Assembly (NCBI RefSeq): GCF_002198095.1
Contig: NZ_NHMK01000030.1
Span: 124,001 to 188,000 of the forward strand
Direction: 5' to 3'
DNA: 64,000 nt
DNA from: Deinococcus indicus
GTDB lineage: Bacteria > Deinococcota > Deinococci > Deinococcales > Deinococcaceae
The stretch's first letter is position 1. Each line of letters begins with the position of its first letter. A model generated the notes under the pieces. That model had not been told where the DNA came from. It did no database searches and worked only from the letters and a program-made list of their open reading frames with translations. A program made the translations under genes and the position numbers. Positions 1 to 9,856 of this stretch are shown piece after piece.

Positions 1-552
1 CTCGCCGCCCGCGCCGGGCAGGCCGTCCAGGCCCGCCTCGATCAGGATGGTCAGCAGGTCGTCCAGGGTGTGCCCGAAGGTCTTCTCCATGAACAGCACC
101 TCCTCGGGCGAGAAGGCGTCGATGCGGATGGTCGGGTGGTTGGCCTTCACGTGCCGCAGCAGACCGGTGTAGTAGTCCAGGCCCAGCGCGGGGTTCACGC
201 CGCCCTGAAGCAGGATGCGCGTTCCCCCGACCGCTTCGAGTTCGCGGATCTTGTGGCTGATCTGCTCGTAGTCCAGGGTGTAACTGTCCTTCTGGCGGGC
301 GGTGCGGTAGAACGCGCAGAAGTTGCAGCCGACGTTGCAGATGTTCGTGTAGTTGATGTTCCGGTCGATCAGGAACGTCACGGTATCCGGGTCGCGCCGC
401 GCGAGGCGCAGGTGGTGCGCGGCGGCGGCCACGTCCGGCAGCGGCAGGGAGTACAGCGCCTCGATGCCGGCGTGGTCGAGTCGTTCGCCTTGCACGGCCC
501 GGTCGAGCGCAGCGGCGGCCGGGTCGGTTCCGATGGGGGCGGGAGCGGTCAT
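1..552 (-). CDS. mqnC: Cyclic dehypoxanthinyl futalosine synthase MqnC, N-terminal 184 residues (cut by window edge)
   Basis: This is a radical-SAM enzyme of the futalosine route to menaquinone; MqnC cyclises dehypoxanthine futalosine. The visible part holds the radical-SAM cluster motif C72-x3-C76-x2-C79 in the context NINYTNICNVGCNFCAFYR, which is typical of MqnC rather than of other radical-SAM enzymes. It continues with GGTRILLQGGVNPALGLDYY and RIDAFSPEEV, both expected of the MqnC/MqnE group. The ATG at 552 is preceded by TACCGT six bases upstream, consistent with a leaderless start. The gene runs off the left edge, so the C-terminal half is not seen. MqnE is the nearest alternative, but the CNFCAFYR sequence favours MqnC. 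Confidence 0.9.
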   Translation of the reverse strand, partial: MTAPAPIGTDPAAAALDRAVQGERLDHAGIEALYSLPLPDVAAAAHHLRLARRDPDTVTFLIDRNINYTNICNVGCNFCAFYRTARQKDSYTLDYEQISHKIRELEAVGGTRILLQGGVNPALGLDYYTGLLRHVKANHPTIRIDAFSPEEVLFMEKTFGHTLDDLLTILIEAGLDGLPGAGGE

Positions 553-679
553 GCGGGTACGGTAGCACCGGCAGGCGCGGGCATTGGTCTCTCCGGGCAC
601 AGGGTTCCGGCGCGGCAGCGGAGCATACGCGGCCCGGACGGATGGAACGGCCCGCGCTGCCCCTTCCGTCCGGGTCCAG
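553..679. other. Non-coding stretch upstream of mqnC
   Basis: This stretch separates the mqnC start from repeat R1. The first bases carry the likely mqnC -10 box (TACCGT on the minus strand). A degenerate left part of the R1 copy may begin near 623 (CATACG), but it no longer matches the complete copies. I see no convincing coding sequence. Confidence 0.4.
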
Positions 680-767
680 TGCTCGCCCACTCTGCGGGGC
701 AGCTCTACGAGTCGCTTCCGCTCGGACCCAGCGGGCTTTACATCCCGTTCAATCGGAGTCCGTATCA
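680..767 (+). repeat. R1 interspersed element, right half, ending on a stop codon
   Basis: It matches the right half of the complete R1 copies: CTCTGCGGGGCAGCTCTACG, then GCTCGGACCCAGCGGGCTTT, then the terminal CGGAGTCCGTA followed by TCA. The TCA at 765-767, read on the minus strand, is the TGA stop of the neighbouring minus-strand gene. The left half is diverged or lost, so no matching left duplication can be assigned. Confidence 0.75.
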
Positions 768-1208
768 GTCGTAGGAGTACCCGGTGAAGTACAGGTACGC
801 CGGCTGCCCGCCCTCGTAGGCGACGACGTAGAGACTCTCGCCCCGGTCCAGGGATTCGGTCAGCCGGTCACTGGCCTGCACCTGCGCCAGGGCCGGCCGG
901 GTGGTGCCGAACAGGTCCAGCAGCGTTTCGCGGTCCGGCGGTCTCATGCCCCAGTCGTCGTCGCTGTCGGCGAGTCCCGGCACGTCCAGGATCGTGCGGG
1001 TGCCCTGCGCGTCTGCGGCTTCAAGGGCGTCTTCGATGCTGTCGTGGTCCGGTCCGGCGGCCGGCGAGTGCGCCGTGACCGGGAATGCCGGAACGGGGAT
1101 GACCGGCGAGTAGCGGCCCGCCTGGAATTCACGCTGCCGGACCCGTTGCAGGACGACTGCGACGTCCGGTTCGTAGGGTTCGACGTACCACCACAGATGA
1201 CCGCCCAT
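765..1208 (-). CDS. Uncharacterised 147-residue protein
   Basis: I do not recognise a characterised family. The protein starts MGGHLWWYVEPYEPDVAVVL, continues with a basic QREFQAGRY segment, and has a central acidic stretch (DSDDDWGM). There is no signal peptide or membrane segment, so it is probably cytosolic. The start ATG at 1208 is preceded by TAGACT six bases upstream, the leaderless pattern seen across this window. The stop codon is supplied at the junction with repeat R1. GC-rich third positions support real coding. The MGG-x-LWWY opening resembles small proteins of unknown function that I recall from other bacteria, but I cannot name a domain. Confidence 0.65.
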   Translation of the reverse strand: MGGHLWWYVEPYEPDVAVVLQRVRQREFQAGRYSPVIPVPAFPVTAHSPAAGPDHDSIEDALEAADAQGTRTILDVPGLADSDDDWGMRPPDRETLLDLFGTTRPALAQVQASDRLTESLDRGESLYVVAYEGGQPAYLYFTGYSYD

Positions 1209-1271
1209 GCACTCAGTCTATCCGGCACGTCGCCCGGTCCGGGCGGCAGGTGGGGTCCGGCGGGGGTCGGT

Positions 1272-1679
1272 TCAGGCGGGCAGGCCCGGCACGCGGTAAC
1301 GGCCGGGGCCGGCGAGGGTCAGGGCGACGGTGGCGGCCAGCAGGCTCAGCGGGAATTCCACGCCGTTGGGGTTGAAGAACCCGGCTTTCAGGTGAACCAG
1401 AGCGATGGCGCCCAGCATGATCAGGCTCAGGGCGCCGCCGGCCCAGCGGGTCAGGATGCCGGCGATCAGCAGCAGACCGCCGATCAGTTCGGCCCCGGCG
1501 ACCAGGGGGGCGCTGAGGGCGGGCAGGGGGGCGCCCATCTGCGTGAAGGCCTGGGTGGTGCCGGGCAGGGTGTACGTGAAGATCTTCTGCGCGCCGTGCA
1601 TCACGAAGATCAGGCCGGTGGCGAGGCGGACGGTCAGCAGGGCGAGGTCGGTGTGGTGGGTGGTGGCGGTGGTGGTCAT
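1272..1679 (-). CDS. DoxX family membrane protein
   Basis: This 135-residue protein has about four hydrophobic helices. The first is LLTVRLATGLIFVMHGAQKI, with the R-x2-x-G-x3-x2-HG-x2-K pattern of the DoxX family; others are AELIGGLLLIAGILTRW and LSLIMLGAIALVHLKAGFF. DoxX-like proteins sit in the inner membrane and have been linked to quinone or thiol stress, but the biochemical role is not settled. The ATG overlaps the stop of the upstream marR-type gene (1676-1679), so the two are translationally coupled, and the regulator probably controls this protein. Confidence 0.85.
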   Translation of the reverse strand: MTTTATTHHTDLALLTVRLATGLIFVMHGAQKIFTYTLPGTTQAFTQMGAPLPALSAPLVAGAELIGGLLLIAGILTRWAGGALSLIMLGAIALVHLKAGFFNPNGVEFPLSLLAATVALTLAGPGRYRVPGLPA

Positions 1680-2161
1680 GGGGTGTCCTCGGGTGGGGGG
1701 GTCAGCAGCGTGAGCAGCTGCTGGAGTTGCGTGGGGGTCAGGTGCGCGAACTGCCGGGCGTGCAGGGCGGAGATGGGCTGGTCGATGCGGGTCAGCAGGG
1801 CGCGGCCCTGGTCGGTGAGGCGCGTGGCGACGACGCGGCGGTCCGGGCGATCGCGGTCGCGGCGGACCAGTCCGGCTTTCTGGAGGCGGTCGAGCAGGCG
1901 GGTGACGTCCGGGTCGTGGACGAGCAGGCGTTCGCTGATCTCGCTGCAGGTCAGGCCGCCTTCCCCGGCGCCGCGCAGGATGCGCAGCACGTTGAACTGG
2001 GGTCCGCTGAGGTCGTAGTCGCGCAGCAGTTCGGCCGTCTCGTGCTGCTGGCGCAGGGCGAGGCGTTGCAGGGCGAGGTAGGTGGTGTGTTCGGGGCTGC
2101 CGGGTGTGCCGGGCAGGTTGGAGGGCGTTGGGGTGGAGGCAGGTGTCATGTCGGGGGTCAT
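1676..2161 (-). CDS. MarR family transcriptional regulator
   Basis: This is a winged-helix repressor of the MarR family, about 161 residues from the chosen start. The recognition region is visible as LTCSEISERLLVHDPDVTRL followed by LLDRLQKAGLVRRDRDRPDRR and the wing VVATRLTDQGRALL. A longer frame reaches 2266, but that start would overlap the -10 box of the promoter described at 2265-2294. I therefore place the start at ATG 2161, which has GGGAG just upstream. The gene is the first of a two-gene operon with doxX. An inverted repeat in the promoter suggests autoregulation. The ligand is unknown; MarR proteins often sense phenolics or oxidants. Confidence 0.85.
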   Translation of the reverse strand: MTPDMTPASTPTPSNLPGTPGSPEHTTYLALQRLALRQQHETAELLRDYDLSGPQFNVLRILRGAGEGGLTCSEISERLLVHDPDVTRLLDRLQKAGLVRRDRDRPDRRVVATRLTDQGRALLTRIDQPISALHARQFAHLTPTQLQQLLTLLTPPPEDTP

Positions 2162-2264
2162 TGTCTCCCGGCGGGCGGGGCGTGGGGGGTGGGGGTGCGG
2201 GCGTTCCTGCGTGGGGGACGCGGGCGAAGGTGGGTGGTCGGGGCAGGGCTGCTGGACCTCCCTC

Positions 2265-2294
2265 AAATTAGTCGTTTCAACGACTATCTGTCAA
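2265..2294 (-). promoter_or_regulatory. Promoter of marR-doxX with embedded inverted-repeat operator
   Basis: On the minus strand TTGACA (2289-2294) and TAATTT (2265-2270) are separated by 18 bp. The spacer contains a perfect 8-bp inverted repeat, TAGTCGTT-TC-AACGACTA, at 2269-2286. A MarR dimer bound there would cover the spacer and the -10 box, which fits autorepression. Confidence 0.8.
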
Positions 2295-2341
2295 CGCTCC
2301 CTGCTGGCTGTGGCAGCGGGAGTGCCCCCCGCAGGGTCATC

Positions 2342-2508
2342 CATGGTGCGAACAGGTTCATCCCTTCCGGGCAGACCAGCGATGAACACGCGCTGTTTGC
2401 CCCTCCCCCTCGAGGGGGGAGGCGGGGAGGGGGTGAGCAGGCATGGCGTGACAGAAGACGTTGTCCATGCTTTTGCCCCTCTGGCGCTGGAACAGTGTCC
2501 GCACCATT
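2342..2508 (+). repeat. R2 interspersed element, copy 1
   Basis: This 167-bp block is nearly identical to 19390-19555. Its ends are inverted: ATGGTGCG at the left and CCGCACCAT at the right. Internally it carries a hairpin-prone CCCCTCCCCC-TCGAGGGGGGAGG segment and the shared block CAGGCATGGCGTGACAGAAG. No reading frame is conserved between the copies. R1 follows directly, as it also flanks the other R2 copy. Confidence 0.75.
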
Positions 2509-2510
2509 GG

Positions 2511-2632
2511 TCAGACGGACTCCGGTTGAATGGGCTGCGAAGCCCGCTGGGTCCGAGCGAAGCGACCCGGAGAGCGGCCCCGCAGAGTGGGAGCCACACG
2601 CCCCCCCGGACGTGGAGACGGCAGTCCGTATC
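2511..2632 (-). repeat. R1 interspersed element (short form) next to R2
   Basis: This is R1 in reverse orientation, starting TCAGACGGACTCCGGTTGAA and ending GGCAGTCCGTATC. It contains the conserved GGGTCCGAGCGAAGCGACCC hairpin region. It lacks the outer GTTTGTTTCGCC arm, so it belongs to the shorter R1 class. The 3-bp flanks (TCA, TCC) no longer match exactly. Confidence 0.75.
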
Positions 2633-2748
2633 CCGCCGCCCGAAACGTGATCTGGCGAAGGGCGGAGCCACGCAGGCGGAGTCGTATAGTGGCGGGCGGT
2701 AAGGCCACCGGGATGGAAACGATTCCGGCATGGTCAGGAGGTCACGCA

Positions 2749-3812
<1,064 letters not shown>

Positions 3813-3816
<4 letters not shown>

Positions 3817-5684
3817 GCGCCCCCAAGAAACCGGCCAGCAGCCCCGCCACGACGAAGGCGGCGCCGAAGAAGCCCGCCGCAGCGAAAGCCACCGTGAGCA
3901 AGGCCGCTGCCAAGACCCCAGCCGGCAAGGCAGCCAGCAAGGCGACTGCCAAGACCGCCGGCAAGACCACGGCCAGCAAGGCGGCGGGCAGCAAGAGCAA
4001 GGTCGCGGCGAACGTGCAGGCGAATGTGGAGTCGGACCTCGCGGCGCGCACGGTGGGCGTGTCGCAGGCCGCTCCGGCGCGGCGGGGAGCCAGCGTGAAG
4101 ACCGCGCAGACCTCCGCGCCCCGCAAGGGCAAGGGCAAGCGCGGCGCCGCGCCCGGTCATGACGGCCAGAATCCCTTCCGGGCGCTGATGCGCCGCAACC
4201 GCGCGCCGGAACCGGCCATGCTGGTGATCTTCGGCGCGACCGGCGACCTGTCGCGCCGCAAGCTGCTGCCCGCCGTGTTCGGCCTGTGGCAGGACGGCCT
4301 GCTTGGGAGTGCTTTCAACATCGTGGGCGTGGGCCGTCAGGAGATGACGGACGAGCAGTTCAAGGATTACGCCATCCAGGCCCTCAAGGACAGCAAGGAG
4401 ACCGACGCCATCCAGCCGGGCAGCCTGGAGAAGTTCCGCGAGCTGCTGTACTACGAGTTCGGTGATTTCGCCGGGGACGAGGTGTACGCCAAGCTGGGCC
4501 GCGAACTCGACCGCGCCGAGGAGGCGCACGGGGGCCGCAAGAACGCGCTGTTCTACCTCTCGACCCCGCCCAGCCTGTTCGAGCCGATCAGCAACGGTCT
4601 GGGCCGCCTGGAACTGGCGGATCAGAGCGAGGGCTGGCGCCGGCTGGTGATCGAGAAGCCCTTCGGGCACGATCTGGCCAGCGCCCGCGCGCTGAACGAC
4701 ACCATCCACCGCGTCTGGGACGAGTCGCAGGTGTACCGCATCGACCACTACCTGGGCAAGGAGACCGTGCAGAACCTGATGGCGATCCGCTTCGGGAACG
4801 CCATCTTCGAGCCGCTGTGGAACCGTGGGTACGTGGATCACGTGCAGATCACCGCCAGCGAGGACCTGGGCCTGGAAGGGCGCGCCGGGTACTACGAGGA
4901 GGCGGGCGTGGTGCGCGACATGCTTCAGAACCACCTGATGCAGCTGTTCGCGCTGACCGCCATGGAACCCCCGGCCGCCTTCGACGCGGACGCCATCCGC
5001 GACGAGAAGGTGAAGGTGCTGCGCGCCGTCAAGGAGATCCCGTCGGGCCGCGTGAAGTCGGTCGCGGTGCGCGGGCAGTACGGTCCGGGCACCATGTACG
5101 GCGAGAAGGTGCCGGGCTACCGCGAGGAACCGAACGTGAAGGAGGGCAGCGTCACGCCCACCTACGTGGCCTTGAAACTGGAAGTGGACAACTGGCGCTG
5201 GCAGGGCGTGCCGTTCTTCCTGCGCACCGGGAAGCGGCTGCCGAAGAAGGTCACGGAGATCGCCGTGGTGTTCAAACGCCCGCCGCTGGGCATCTTCCCC
5301 GGCGGTCTGGAACGCAACGTGCTGGCCTTCCGCATCCAGCCGGACGAGGGCGTGAGCCTCAAGTTCAGCTCCAAGACGCCGGGGCAGGAGATGGTGCTGC
5401 GCGAGGTGGTCATGGACTTCCGCTACGACGCGTTCGGCGCGCAACTGGAAAGCCCATACTCGCGCCTGCTGCTCGACGCGATGCTGGGCGACGCCACGCT
5501 GTTCCCCCGCGAGGACGAGGTGGACCTGGCGTGGCAGATCGTGAGCGGCATCCTGGACGTCTGGGAGGCCGAGCCGGGTCGCCGTGAGAAGGGACCGGAC
5601 TTCCCGAACTACACGGCCGGCACCTGGGGGCCCGACGAGGCGGACGAACTGATGGGCGACGACCGCCGCTGGCGGCGCCTGTGA
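3813..5684 (+). CDS. zwf: Glucose-6-phosphate 1-dehydrogenase with histone-H1-like N-terminal tail
   Basis: It oxidises glucose 6-phosphate to 6-phosphogluconolactone. The catalytic body starts near residue 132, with the nucleotide motif [10 protein letters not shown] at 141-150 and the active-site motif RIDHYLGKE with D311, H312 and K316. At 623 residues it is about 130 longer than a typical bacterial enzyme of roughly 490. The excess is an N-terminal tail rich in Lys and Ala (for example [20 protein letters not shown]), with 15 lysines and no acidic residue in the first 63 positions, like bacterial H1-type DNA-binding tails. The ATG overlaps the gnd stop. An internal start near residue 126 (MRRNRAPEP) would remove the tail, but the tail is in frame and codon-biased like its surroundings. 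Confidence 0.93.
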
Positions 5685-5710
5685 AGACGCTGAAGTATGG
5701 AGGACCGGTG

Positions 5711-5797
5711 ATGGATCAGATCCTCCCCATCCGCCATCCGCCATCAGCCATCAGCCACTCGCCGTCCGCCATCCGTCTGCCCGGAGGGCACCCATGA
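5711..5797 (+). CDS. Candidate 28-codon leader reading frame coupled to opcA
   Basis: ATG 5711 opens a 28-codon frame preceded by GGAGG (5699-5703) at a good 7-base spacing. Its TGA (5795-5797) overlaps the opcA ATG (5794-5796) as ATGA. The predicted peptide is rich in Pro, His, Ser and Ile ([15 protein letters not shown]...). It spans a stretch of short CCATC-type repeats. Coupling would make opcA translation depend on this frame. It could equally be a chance frame in the intergenic spacer. Confidence 0.4.
   Translation: MDQILPIRHPPSAISHSPSAIRLPGGHP
5728..5776 (+). repeat. Short degenerate CCATC(C/A)G direct repeats in the zwf-opcA spacer
   Basis: The spacer repeats CCATCCG, CCATCAG and GCCATC units several times (for example CATCCGCCATCAGCCATCAG). 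A similar but shorter motif occurs near 44258-44280. It may be a slippage product; no function is evident. Confidence 0.5.
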
Positions 5798-6747
5798 CCT
5801 ACGCAACCGACCTGAAACCGCTGGGCCCGGTGGACACCACCGTCCGCAAGGCCCAGGTCACGCTGGACGAACTGTGGGCGCAGACGAACGTCGAGACCCG
5901 CGCGTACACCGGGAACATCATCGCGCTGACCGTGAAAAAACACCTGGGGCGCGTGCAGGAAGCCCTGGCGGGCCTGGAAGGCCGTTACGCCGGGCGGCAG
6001 ATCATCGGCGTGATGGACGGCACGGACGACCTGACCGTGCACGCCAGTCTGGTGCCGCAGCGCGGCGGGCTGTACGTGGAACGCCTGACGCTGGAAGCCA
6101 GCCCCGAGCAGCTTCAGGGCGCGATCCTGCCCCTGATCCGCCCGGCCACCGTGAACCACGTCTGGTGGGGTGCGGACAGCCGGCCCGGCGGCACGCTGCT
6201 GACCGAACTGACGGACCTGGCCGATCAGGTGATCGTGGACAGCCTGACGCTGGACATGCCGCCCTCGCGGCACTACGCGCTGGCGGACCTGGGCTGGAGC
6301 CGCTCGGCGCCGTGGCGTGAGGCGCTGGCGCAGGTGTTCGACAGTCCGGACGCCGCCCGGCAGTTGCCGCGCATCGACCGGCTGGTCGTGCGGCACGCCG
6401 GGAAGAAGGACCTGCCGGCGCGGCTGTACGCGGGCTTCATTGCCAGCACGCTGGGCTGGACGGACCTGCGGGGCGTGACGTTCCGTTCGGGCCGCTGCGG
6501 GCGCGAGAACGGCGACCTGTGCGGCGCGGAACTGCTGGGCGACGGCGTGCGCTTCGCCCTGAGCGCCGAGACCAGCGGCGGGAACGACGTGGTGCGCCTG
6601 GAGTGCCGCTGGGACGGCGTGAACCGCGAATCCGAGGTCGTGGTGCCCACCATGACGCTGGCCGAGGGACTGGCGCGCGTCATGGCCCGCCCGGAACGCG
6701 GCGGGGTGTTCGAGCACGCCTGGGCCCTGGCCAAGGAAACGCTGTAA
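5794..6747 (+). CDS. opcA: Glucose-6-phosphate dehydrogenase assembly protein OpcA
   Basis: OpcA proteins are needed for assembly or redox activation of G6PDH in cyanobacteria and actinobacteria. This 317-residue protein has typical features: [20 protein letters not shown] in the middle, DRLVVRHAG, and a C-terminal cysteine pair C226 and C233 in [10 protein letters not shown]. It follows zwf directly, which supports the assignment, and the operon gnd-zwf-opcA places all three in the oxidative pentose phosphate pathway. Its own ribosome site GGAGG lies at 5782-5786. A perfect GC-rich hairpin and a second hairpin with a T-rich tail follow the stop. Confidence 0.9.
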   Translation: MTYATDLKPLGPVDTTVRKAQVTLDELWAQTNVETRAYTGNIIALTVKKHLGRVQEALAGLEGRYAGRQIIGVMDGTDDLTVHASLVPQRGGLYVERLTLEASPEQLQGAILPLIRPATVNHVWWGADSRPGGTLLTELTDLADQVIVDSLTLDMPPSRHYALADLGWSRSAPWREALAQVFDSPDAARQLPRIDRLVVRHAGKKDLPARLYAGFIASTLGWTDLRGVTFRSGRCGRENGDLCGAELLGDGVRFALSAETSGGNDVVRLECRWDGVNRESEVVVPTMTLAEGLARVMARPERGGVFEHAWALAKETL

Positions 6748-6751
6748 CCCC

Positions 6752-6869
6752 GGTCCGGGCGGTCTACTTCGCCCGGACCTGAACGGTCACGCATCATGCA
6801 GGTCGGAATCCGCGAGGGTTCTGCTGCCAGAGGGGCCGCGCCGCTGTCAGGGTGCGGCCCCTTCCCTTT
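6752..6869 (+). terminator. Two hairpins ending the gnd-zwf-opcA operon
   Basis: The first hairpin is GGTCCGGGCG (6752-6761) with CGCCCGGACC (6770-6779), a 10-bp perfect stem without a T-run. The second is GGGGCCGC (6832-6839) with GCGGCCCC (6854-6861), followed by TTCCCTTT (6862-6869), a better intrinsic terminator. Confidence 0.7.
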
Positions 6870-6901
6870 GTGGTGGGGTCGGCGCGGCATACTGCGCGGC
6901 G

Positions 6902-8008
<1,107 letters not shown>

Positions 8009-8033
8009 CCGGCCGCTCCCGGCTGGGCGGCGC

Positions 8034-8084
8034 CAGATTCAGGACGTGTCCAGATTCAGGAGGTTTTCAGATTCAGGAAGTGTA
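8034..8084 (+). repeat. Three 17-bp direct repeats upstream of the glutaminyl cyclase gene
   Basis: CAGATTCAGGA starts at 8034, 8051 and 8068, exactly 17 bp apart; the units are CAGATTCAGGACGTGTC, CAGATTCAGGAGGTTTT and CAGATTCAGGAAGTGTA. They end about 40 bp before the GTG start at 8125. The spacing fits repeated binding of one regulator, or simple slippage. Confidence 0.7.
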
Positions 8085-8124
8085 AAGGGGGGTCGGGAGG
8101 CCGCGCAGCGTCTACCATGGGGGC

Positions 8125-8988
8125 GTGCGCGCGCGTGTCCTTTCCCTGTTGATGTCTCCCCTGCTGGCGGCCGGGTTCCTGCTGATGCCCGGCGCGGCCC
8201 AGACGGCCCCGGCTGCGGCCGTTCCCACGCTCGTGCCGACCGTCACGGCCCGTTACCCGCATGACCGGGACGCCTTCACGCAGGGCCTGCAGTACCTGGG
8301 GAGCGGCGTGCTGGTCGAGAGTACCGGGCAGGTCGGGAAGTCCGGGGTGCGGCGCGTGGACCTGAAGTCCGGCCGGGTCCTGACGCAGACGGCGACGCCG
8401 CTGGCGACCGCGTTCGGCGAGGGCGTGACCGTGCTGGGGAACGTGGCGTACCACCTGACGTGGCAGGACGGCGTGGCGTTCACGTTCGACGCGGCGACCC
8501 TGAAGGAAACCGGCCGCCTGCGGTACTCCGGCGAGGGCTGGGGCCTGACCAGCGACGGGCGGCAGCTGATCATGAGTAACGGCTCGTCCACGCTGGCGTG
8601 GCGGGATCCGAAAACGTTCCGTGTCACGCGCAGCCTGCGGGTGACGGATCAGGGGCAGCCGGTCCGGAACCTGAACGAACTGGAGTACGCGCAGGGCAGC
8701 GTGTACGCGAACGTGTGGCTGACCGACCGGATCGCGCGGATCGACCCGCAGAGCGGCCGGGTCACGGCGTGGCTGGACCTGAGCGCCCTGGCGCGCGAGG
8801 CGAGTGCCGCCGCCACCCGCGCCGGGCAGCCCCTGACGTTCGACGACGTACCCAACGGGATCGCCTTCGTGCCGGAACGCGGCACGCTGCTGCTGACCGG
8901 CAAACGCTGGAGCACGCTGTTCGAGGTGAAGGTGCCGGGCCTGAAGGTCGATCCGGGCGTGGGTGGCCGCGCCGCGCCCCGCCGCTGA
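8125..8988 (+). CDS. Secreted glutaminyl-peptide cyclotransferase (glutamine cyclotransferase family)
   Basis: The mature protein resembles the plant-type glutaminyl cyclase family, which forms pyroglutamate at protein N-termini. Visible family segments are YPHDRDAFTQGLQY near residue 45, VLVESTGQVGKSGVR, and the C-terminal DVPNGIAFVPERGTLLLTGK; NELEYAQGSVYANVW is also characteristic. The first 27 residues (RARVLSLLMSPLLAAGFLL, then AQTAP) form a signal peptide, so it acts outside the cytoplasm. The start is GTG 8125, six bases after TACCAT. At 287 residues the length is usual. Three 17-bp repeats precede the promoter. Repeat R1 begins 16 bp after the stop. Confidence 0.85.
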   Translation: MRARVLSLLMSPLLAAGFLLMPGAAQTAPAAAVPTLVPTVTARYPHDRDAFTQGLQYLGSGVLVESTGQVGKSGVRRVDLKSGRVLTQTATPLATAFGEGVTVLGNVAYHLTWQDGVAFTFDAATLKETGRLRYSGEGWGLTSDGRQLIMSNGSSTLAWRDPKTFRVTRSLRVTDQGQPVRNLNELEYAQGSVYANVWLTDRIARIDPQSGRVTAWLDLSALAREASAAATRAGQPLTFDDVPNGIAFVPERGTLLLTGKRWSTLFEVKVPGLKVDPGVGGRAAPRR

Positions 8989-9003
8989 CCCGGCCATCCA
9001 GGG

Positions 9004-9142
9004 TCATACGGGTTCCGTTTGTTTCGCCGACAACCCGGAACATCGCCGGGTTGTCAGCTTCACGTCCGGAACCCGTTTCTCTCCCACTCGCTTCGCTCGG
9101 ACCCAGCGGGCTTTGCAGCCCATTCAATCGGAGTCCGTATCA
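9004..9142 (+). repeat. R1 interspersed element flanked by TCA duplications
   Basis: The left end TCA-TACGGGTTCCG (9004) and right end CGGAGTCCGTA-TCA (9142) carry a 3-bp direct repeat. Inside, GACAACCCGG and CCGGGTTGTC form a 10-bp stem with loop AACATCG. The right end lies five bases from the tmk stop (9148-9150, minus strand). Confidence 0.85.
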
Positions 9143-9147
9143 GTCGG

Positions 9148-9789
9148 TCAGGGCAGGCGGGCCTGCACGGCCTGCCACACCTGGGCGGCCAGGGTGTCCT
9201 GATCCTGCGTGGCGTCCAGGATCAGGAAGCGCGTCGGGTCGGCGGCGGCCAGGGTCAGGAAGGCCTGCCGGACCCGGCGGTGAAAGTCCAGGTCCGCCTG
9301 TTCCAGCCGGTCGGGTTGCCCCCGGCGGGCGGCGCGTTCCAGGCCCACGGCCGGGTCCAGGTCGAGCAGGACCGTCAGGTGCGGCGTGAGCCCGCCGGTC
9401 GCCTCGCGCGTGATCTGCTCCAGCAGGCCGGCGTCCAGGCCGCGCCCGCCGCCCTGGTACGCGAGGCTGGAGTCGGCGTAACGGTCGCAGATGACGACCT
9501 CGCCGCGTGCCAGGGCCGGGCGGACGACGTTGCGGACCAGCTGGGCGCGACTGGCCGAGTACAGCAGGAATTCCGGCAGGGGGTCGATGGTCAGGGCCGG
9601 GTCCAGCAGCACCTCGCGGACCCGCAGGCCCAGTGGAGTGCCGCCGGGCTCGCGGGTGACGGCGTGCGCCTGCCCGTGGGCCTGTAACTGCGCGGCGAGG
9701 CGCGCCAGCTGCGTGCTCTTGCCGGCGCCCTCGGGCCCCTCGAAGGAGATGAACAGGCCGCCGGGCGGGGTGGGGACCGGTCCCGTCAC
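9148..9789 (-). CDS. tmk: Thymidylate kinase
   Basis: It phosphorylates dTMP to dTDP. The P-loop FEGPEGAGKST spans residues 16-26 (K24), the DR-Y motif is present as ICDRYADSS, and REPGGTPLG and the lid region RRGQPDRLEQADLDFHRRV match the family. At 213 residues the length is normal. The start is GTG at 9787-9789, whose bases lie in the TCA duplication at the end of a short R1 copy, so the 5' end of this gene is set by the repeat. The upstream Nif3-like gene is on the same strand and its stop is at the other end of that same R1 copy, so the two probably share a transcript. Confidence 0.92.
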   Translation of the reverse strand: MTGPVPTPPGGLFISFEGPEGAGKSTQLARLAAQLQAHGQAHAVTREPGGTPLGLRVREVLLDPALTIDPLPEFLLYSASRAQLVRNVVRPALARGEVVICDRYADSSLAYQGGGRGLDAGLLEQITREATGGLTPHLTVLLDLDPAVGLERAARRGQPDRLEQADLDFHRRVRQAFLTLAAADPTRFLILDATQDQDTLAAQVWQAVQARLP

Positions 9790-9856
9790 ACGGACTCCGG
9801 ACGTGAAGTCGGCAGTCCGGCGATGTTCCGGTTGGTCAGCGAAACAGTCCGTATCA
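9786..9856 (-). repeat. Internally deleted R1 element bridging nif3-like stop and tmk start
   Basis: This 71-bp copy has both R1 ends (ACGGACTCCGG at the left, ACAGTCCGTA at the right) and TCA on both sides, but most of the centre is missing. On the minus strand the right TCA is the TGA stop of the Nif3-like gene and the left end overlaps the GTG start of tmk. The hairpin arm CCGGCGATGTTCCGG is retained. Confidence 0.8.

Noticed and set aside
2162..2266. Longer MarR protein starting at 2266
   Set aside because: That start would lie in the -10 box of the well-formed promoter 2265-2294, so the transcript could not include it.
2342..2632. A coding gene inside the R2-R1 region
   Set aside because: Frames found there are not conserved between the two R2 copies, and the block is explained by interspersed repeats.
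8034..8084. CRISPR-like direct repeats
   Set aside because: Units are 17 bp with only a few variable bases each, no spacers of 30 bp or more, and no cas genes.
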